This document shows, in pieces, positions 58,296 to 64,000 of a stretch of DNA of 64,000 nucleotides. The translations under genes were made by a program, and so were the position numbers. The notes under the pieces are model-generated. The model was not told the origin of the DNA. It did no database searches and saw only the letters and a list, made by a program, of their open reading frames with translations. The first letter of the stretch is position 1; each line of letters begins with the position of its first letter. Where the stretch lies: positions 466,658 to 530,657 of the forward strand of contig JADWOT020000004.1 in assembly GCA_036345935.2 (NCBI GenBank), in the 5' to 3' direction. This DNA comes from Taenia hydatigena (Eukaryota; Platyhelminthes; Cestoda; Cyclophyllidea; Taeniidae).

Positions 58296-60528
58296 CTCTG
58301 CCCCAGCACCATCCCCATCGGCTACTAGGAGAGTATCCGCCTACTGGTAATCCTCTGCTCCCACTGACTGCAGCCCATCTGTGGGCTGATTGTTTTGCAT
58401 AAAGTGCATCTCCCGTGTCATTGCATTTTGTGTTCTCTCACGTGTATCCTCTGGGTACGCTTCAGCAACGCTGTTCGTTGGAGCGACGCAGCTGTCTCGT
58501 CACTTTGGTGCTGCAGCGCACGATCACTGGCACCCTTTTCACTCTGGTATTTGAGCCACTCATGACATGAGCAATGGGAACAGACCGATTTTCATGTCAC
58601 GTGCATGTTCAAGATGGTGAAACGGACAAGTTCTTCTTAACAAAGACAAGGTGAGGTTTTCTTCTACCCAGGAATCCCACAGACATAAGCCAAGTTGGTC
58701 GTTTTACATGCGTTGCAATCGTTCGGTCACTGAGGCCTTCAATAGGTCGCCATTCATAAGACCAGTCAAGGAGCAAGACCACGACAATTTGCGCGCTTGC
58801 CTTAAGCATGTTAAAAGAAAGTCAAAATATTTGACTTCTAAGAAGCCTTGATAAGTCGCAGCAAGCGTAGTGTTGGTGGAATTGCCCGAACGCAAGTTAT
58901 GCACAGTTGGTGGATGATAGCTGCCCCCATTCTGAGCGACTCCAGCAGCCAAGTAAAGAACTACCCGTGACGAGGGCTTCGCAATGCTCACCCAATTGGA
59001 CGCGTTGATGAACACCTAGCAACACGCGCCCTGACTGTTGGGTTTGTTAGGGAGGTAGGTAAGTAGACAGCCATACACGTAGGTAGGCCCATGGATGGAG
59101 AAATGAACAGATCCTCCCACCTTTGCCTGCCCATCTGGCCAACCCATTAAAATGCAACTGAAGTGTGAACAAACAAAAGAACTTTGACGCCTGCCTGTCT
59201 TGAGAGGACGTCAACCTACTACTGGCCGTCGAGTATGCTCACTAACACGACCAACTTGAGTGCGTGATCAAACCCACACCCTTGCCCATGTCTCGTATGA
59301 CAAAAGCCATGACCGATTACTACTGCAACTAAAGCGAGAGCAGATTTCACTCAAGGGCTACTTCATCGCCGTATTAGGGGAGGTAAACAGACCGAGGCAA
59401 TCGGTGTGTTGGTTCCGAAGTCATCACAATAGCATTACATTCCTCGCGAACGCTTCGTTTATTCACTCATTCATCCCCATTTCGATGACGACTATCCCAA
59501 AAGGCCTCATTCGACAGTAATCGTGGGGCAAAGTTCAGTGGCTAGGACGAGGAGCGCTGAACAGAGCCTGATCCACTCAAAGTTGTGCCTACTCTCGTGT
59601 CTGACCGCTCCCTTATAAAAACAATGACATCAACAAAGGAATCGACGAACTTGCTTGACACCCCGTAAAGCCTAAACTCGACAAGAAAGTGGTGCCCAAA
59701 TTTCAAGAAGGCTTTCTCCAATTCCGCAAAACAGAGAGTATAAATAAAGCAGCAGCAAATCTCCCAACCGAGAGTTGACTATTTAGAATATGCTCACTTG
59801 ATGCATCTGTGCAGAGTGCCCATGCTACTTTCTTGATTTAGGGAGGAGAGCTGAGCTTATTTGAGGGCGAAAAGCATGAGTCACCACAGATATTTGTGCT
59901 GATTATAACGCAGACTGCTGTATCACACCCCATCAACATCCATTATGCCCAAGCCGGTAACAATAGCTCCATGATACTGTAAAATAAACACCGACATCTT
60001 GTCCCCATCATAATTCTTTAAAATTGCAACCGTATATACTACAAAACCCGCTACACACAGTGGTGGAGGCAATAGGCGAACGCGAGCCACTTATTCTTAT
60101 CACCGAGAAACGAAAACAAATGTCATTGCCTGTCACAAAATAGAATCAATTCAGTTAAAGAGATGAACTGATGTCAACGAACACAAACATCTCACTTGTG
60201 AGCATCCAACACATGACAGCACCGCGTGAGGGAACCTGAATAACTAGTAGCGGCAGTGGGAGCAATAGCATGGACCATCGCTCCAAATATGCGCAAACAA
60301 GTGCACCACATGGAGGATGGTAAAGCAGGAAGGGACAGACGCAAGAGACTACACTTCACGGTGGGGCGACATACTTCATCAAGGTAGGTAAACAATAAAG
60401 GAACAAATGGACACAAAAATACACTTATGCAAGCCAATAAATCGACAAGTTCCTTCCTCCACGTATCCACACTTCCCATTCGCACTGATGATTAGTCCCT
60501 TCTGCCTACCACGTCATGAACGCAGGAA

Positions 60529-60846
60529 TCACGACGCCGCACCACAACTACCACCTGCTTCAGGACTGTTCACCACAATGCTCTTCAGCAGCCGCACAAT
60601 CTCCACGATGTACACGTCCTTCGCAGACTCGGAGTGAATGCAGCTGGCACACCGTTTCACGAGTCCATTTGCTTCCTTTTTGTAGTAGATCCCGCAGATC
60701 CTAGCCACACACCCATCGCTTTTGCCAAAAGACTCCGAATCGAAAACCTCCCTGCACCTATCAGGACGCAATGTGATGTAGATATGCAATCTCAATCGTG
60801 CTGAAGTTCCGCAGTAATCTTTCCAATCCAATCGGTGGATTGTCAT
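60529..60846 (-). CDS. D, right-arm copy: cysteine-rich frame of 105 codons
   Basis: The minus-strand frame begins MTIHRLDWKDYCGTSARL, continues YITLRPDRCREVFDSESFGK, and ends GGSCGAAS plus a stop. It has about eight cysteines. The stop and most residues are shared with the left arm. It may be the last exon of a gene. Just upstream (about 60870-60990) another open stretch begins DLSCLVNADRVAAPFEG after an 'attgcag' acceptor. A possible 42-nt intron between them would need a phase that I could not make consistent. Unrecognised family. Confidence 0.4.
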   Translation of the reverse strand: MTIHRLDWKDYCGTSARLRLHIYITLRPDRCREVFDSESFGKSDGCVARICGIYYKKEANGLVKRCASCIHSESAKDVYIVEIVRLLKSIVVNSPEAGGSCGAAS

Positions 60847-61486
60847 CTACTCCGACTTACGTCAGCGTCCCGTCTGTAGCAGATTCTTTACCACATCGAC
60901 CTGTAGGAAACACGACTTCGGCACACTCAAGCACACCTTCAAAAGGTGCTGCAACTCTATCCGCGTTCACCAGACACGACAGATCCTGCAATCATCGATA
61001 ATACAACAACACATAATTTTGAATACTTTTGAAAGAGATATGACCGGACAGTCTTGCATAAAACATGCACAAGACACTAACTAACCATAGTAACTCCTGG
61101 GTTGGAACTCATGCATACCTAAGCGAAGTACAGACTGATAGCAGTCCAAATCCAAACATTGTGTTCCTCATTACTCTTCCCGAGGTCTTTCTGCCAACTT
61201 TGATGTCCAGACAATCAGTGATAGCAAAAGAGCGAGCCTTTCCCTCCCTTTTAGCAGCCAGGGCCTGTTTAACCAAAACCCCACCGTTATTTTAATCCGC
61301 ATGCAAGCCAGCACAAATACAGACACTATACTAACACGCAAACACTGACCTTGAAATCGACAAATTGAACGAATCATTGACCAGTGAAAATTTACTTGAA
61401 TTGATGTGTTTTAGTACAAAACAAAAGAGGAATACAAACAATTTTTTCACATAACACACATCGAGACCTGATTTATTATTTGCTAC

Positions 61487-61675
61487 CGTAGTACTTTGTT
61501 TGTTAGAACTGCCGGTTTCTGTTAAGATCGCAGAGGTGGCCGAACTGCCCTAGCTGCGTGGGCTGGCCTCCGGGCCACGCCAGCAGCCTCTTTCCCCTGT
61601 CCGGTGAACATATATATATATTCTACCCTAGCATTTTGCCTTCTTTTGCCTTCATGGGAGCCTCGGGACGCTACA
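61487..61675 (+). mobile_element. Solo-LTR-like insertion L3
   Basis: A 189-bp element, CGTAG...CTACA, flanked by GCTAC (61482-61486 and 61676-61680). The left arm near 47338-47360 holds the empty site 'cctttcgtagcaataaaa'. Same window orientation as L2 although the arms are inverted, so it is an independent insertion. Confidence 0.8.
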
Positions 61676-62119
61676 GCTACAAAAGGAATAGGAACAGGTT
61701 GATAGCTAAATAAGAAAGGAATGGTTGGGATAGCGAAACACAAAATTAATTTGTTTTAGCGCCTTTAGATATGGCTGAAGACGAGAGGAGACATAATGCC
61801 TAGGCTAAACGCATATGCTTAACGTAAAATCTTGGCCTTCGCTTCATGCATGCGAACATTCTGTGAAATGCCGGGTGGGGATCAATCCGCATACTGGTAC
61901 TAGCTCCGTGTGTGTGGCAACATTTCCTCTGTCTCTTCTGAGTAGTAGAGTATCGTTGAAGGAGAACGCTGAGCGGTAATACCAATACTGCAATAAACTC
62001 GACAAACGTCGAACCAGTTTGCGCTGAACCACAGTCTTAGCATGTCCGCCGCAAGTAGGTTAAGTCACTGATAACAATGCGCATGCATGTGTACCAAGGT
62101 AGCTTTGGTGATCTTCTCG

Positions 62120-62457
62120 TCGCTTCCTGCCTACTATTTTTCCATGTACAGCTCACTACTTTGGAACTGTTTTAGTCACAAATGTGTGAGCAGAATCAAC
62201 CTGCTCTTTTGATTACTTTGACATACACTGATGCACACTTGCAGGTGACTGGGCAGACGCCTTCAATCATTCATTCACTTGGGTGTGACTACGTGAGCTC
62301 GAATGACCTCTGTGAGTTGCAGAAGCACCGAGATGGTCTGACCATCAAAATGAAGCGATGCGCGAGTCTAGATTGGTTGGAATATCACAAGTCACTTATC
62401 GGCGACTTTATTTCATCCTACACGATTAGCGTTTTTTCTTTGATTGAATGCACTTAA
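62120..62457 (+). repeat. Repeat R2, copy c, with open exon-like core
   Basis: After 'cacttgcag' the frame encodes VTGQTPSIIHSLGCDYVSSN then DLCELQKH.DGLTI and runs to a stop at 62455-62457. Two other copies (44.3 and 46.3 kb) keep parts of the same frame with stops. Candidate exon of an unknown gene. Confidence 0.45.
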
Positions 62458-62754
62458 TCTTAGTGCAAGCATTGTTTGTTAATAGCAAACCTAACTCCAC
62501 CTAAAATGCTGCGATTTTCTGTTTAAGTGATGTCGGATTGTGCGAAGAGTTAAGGCCTTAAGAAGCGTCTACTCACGCTCCTAATCCCTCATCCGACAAC
62601 ACGTACTTGAACACACGAGTCATGCAATAGAGGCTTGTTCTCGGGATGGGCTAAATAGCACCTTGGTAAACTAGTAGGTGGTTAGTGGTGGGTACAAAGA
62701 ATCGGATACGGTGTCGCTAACTGCCAGTCAGATGTAGTTGAAGTGCAGTAACGC

Positions 62755-62890
62755 TCAGTAGTCGTAGAAGATTCCCTTCATTAAAGAGGACCTAAGAAAG
62801 TTCGGTAGGAAGGTTTTAGTTGCATTACCGAGAGTGGCAGTAAGGAATGCTTGGCCGTCAGAAGGACTTCCTCATCCGTTGCTATTGACG
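62755..62890 (-). pseudogene. E7: degraded segment E upstream of B2
   Basis: The minus frame retains DGQAFLTATLGNATKTFLPN and FLRSSL, with an internal deletion compared with E1 and E2. It lies about 0.4 kb upstream of the B2 start, divergent. Confidence 0.4.
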
Positions 62891-62930
62891 TCAGTCATCC
62901 GCAATTGCATTTAGCTGCACCTACGCCATT

Positions 62931-63114
62931 TGTAGGGTCCCGAGGATCCCTTGAAGGCAAAAGAAGGCAGAATGCTAGGGTAGAATATAGATATTCACCA
63001 GACAGAGGGAAACAGGCTGCTGGCATGGCCCGGAGGCCAGCCCACGCACCTAGGGCAGTACGGCCACCTCTGTGACCTTGATTAAAACCGGTAGTTCCAG
63101 CAAACAGTACTACA
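62931..63114 (-). mobile_element. Solo-LTR-like insertion L4, in the B2 promoter region
   Basis: A 184-bp element in the minus orientation (plus-strand ends TGTAG and CTACA), with CATT before and, one base away, CATT after. It sits 160 bp upstream of the B2 start codon, between E7 and B2. Confidence 0.75.
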
Positions 63115-63274
63115 TCATTCCATGTGTGTGGACGTGGTAGAGATTTTGAGATATTGCCATCGGCCAAGATCCAACCGGTTGCGCATTAACATCATCCGCC
63201 AATCAGTAACATCGACGACCCACGCAAAAGACAGCGACATCTGAGGGGACGAAGCAGAAGTCCGCCTCTTTGAC

Positions 63275-64000
63275 ATGCAGTTCTCCCAGTTCAATAAACT
63301 ACTGCTTCTACTCGTACTTCTGCCAGTGTCCACTGTGCGTTCGGTAAATCAAACATCCACCACTGCTGACAGATCAGCTCCAGGCTCTACCATGGATCTA
63401 ATAATGGTTTTATGTCATCCGTTAGTGAATAGTGCATGGTAGTTATTCGCGTCGTTTTCTCAGGCAAGAACATTCTTTCTCAAATCAAGTAACGCTTTTT
63501 TTGCGCTGTACAATTCCTTCCACCTGGAACATCAGAGCGCTGCAAATCACATCTATTTCGTGTTGGGATTTCGATTTCAAGTTAATGCCGGCTAGGGCTT
63601 CACGTGTTTTAGCCCTTAGTGTAAAATACACGCACTTTGGGTTCCAGTTCACATTTTGCAGAGAACTGAAGCTATCACAAGTATTTAGGCTGGCCATGCC
63701 ATGTCCTGACTTTCATATTTGTTCTGTGTGCATACACATTCCCTCCTTCATCTCTCTCTACACAAACATCGTCGGCGGACATCAGCCCTTAAGGACGGCA
63801 ATGGGTCGAACCGAGTTGTTCGCGCTCGCCATGTGCTCTTTCAATAGTACATAGGTCATCCAAAGAAATTACGGCAACCAATCAGATCCGTCTGCATTGC
63901 ATGCCAGTGCTGTAAAGCCTGTGCTTGCTCCAGCACACGACAGGCTTCCGTGTCGACGACAGTGTTTCCACTTTCTCTTTTATCAATCTCTGCTGTTTAA
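63275..64000 (+). pseudogene. B2: family B gene, probably frameshifted, runs to window end
   Basis: Exon 1 (63275-63343) encodes MQFSQFNKLLLLLVLLPVST, a clear signal peptide, followed by a 40-nt gt...ag intron (63344-63383), the same length as in family A. Exon 1 is 69 nt instead of 70, so the joined exon 2 hits a stop within six codons; in the ancestral phase it would read STMDLIMVLCHPLVNS. Further exon-like parts are about 63462-63677 (after 'ttttctcag', with VKYTHFGFQFTFC) and 63890-64000, which matches the B1 3' segment. There is no TATA motif at the expected place. The window ends at or near the last segment. Confidence 0.5.

Larger units (their letters stand above)
58300..62690 (-). repeat. 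Right arm of the large inverted repeat IR2
   Basis: Reverse complement of 45965-50430. It lacks L1 and L2 but contains L3. The outer end is near 62690, where sequence switches to the E7/B2 unit. Confidence 0.9.

Noticed and set aside
1..64000. CRISPR arrays, rRNA, tRNA, bacterial operons, viral genes
   Set aside because: No regularly spaced short repeats, RNA gene signatures, ribosome-binding-site-linked gene chains or recognisable viral proteins were seen. Split genes and AATAAA signals show eukaryotic chromosomal DNA.

Overview
This is eukaryotic, repeat-rich, gene-poor animal DNA. There is no operon structure, and every gene I can support is small and split by introns. Several first introns are only 40 nt long, the gene starts have TATA boxes, the 3' ends have AATAAA signals, and one gene has a 30-nt micro-exon. 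Very short first introns and micro-exons are typical of parasitic flatworms (tapeworms, flukes), so I lean towards a platyhelminth. That is inference; I recognise no gene that fixes the taxon. A run of exactly 100 Ns (25130-25229) marks a scaffold join of unknown size.

Two families of secreted proteins carry most of the coding signal. Family A has three exons and a signal peptide. It occurs as a pseudogene at 6.2 kb (A1), a tandem pair at 16.5 and 19.9 kb (A2, A3; units 3364 bp apart) and a copy with a premature stop at 52 kb (A4). A degenerate relative, family B, lies at 12.5-14.2, 28.1 and 63.3 kb. Upstream of most A and B starts, on the opposite strand, lies a short conserved coding-like segment (E). 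Family C has eight exons and encodes a predicted secreted protein of 309 residues. It occurs as a tandem pair on the minus strand (C1 37.9-39.6 kb, C2 41.6-43.7 kb), plus a decayed inverted copy at 30.9-31.9 kb (C3).

The rest is a mosaic of duplications: an inverted pair of about 4.4-kb arms (46.0-50.4 and 58.3-62.7 kb) flanking the A4 region; a second inverted pair (2.6-4.0 and 23.0-24.3 kb); a direct repeat (6.5-8.45 and 25.5-27.4 kb); a dispersed element with an embedded ORF (window start, 14.4-15.4, 22.2, 28.4 kb); a 1.16-kb block identical by eye downstream of C1 and C2; a fold-back element at 18.4 kb; and about 185-bp solo-LTR-like insertions. Three of those insertions can be read against an empty site in the opposite inverted arm.

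Long stretches (4.5-5.8, 9.1-12.4, 28.9-30.3, 31.9-37.0, 44.6-46.0, 54.2-58.3 kb) hold nothing I can assign. I see no tRNA, rRNA, CRISPR array, reverse transcriptase or transposase in the window.
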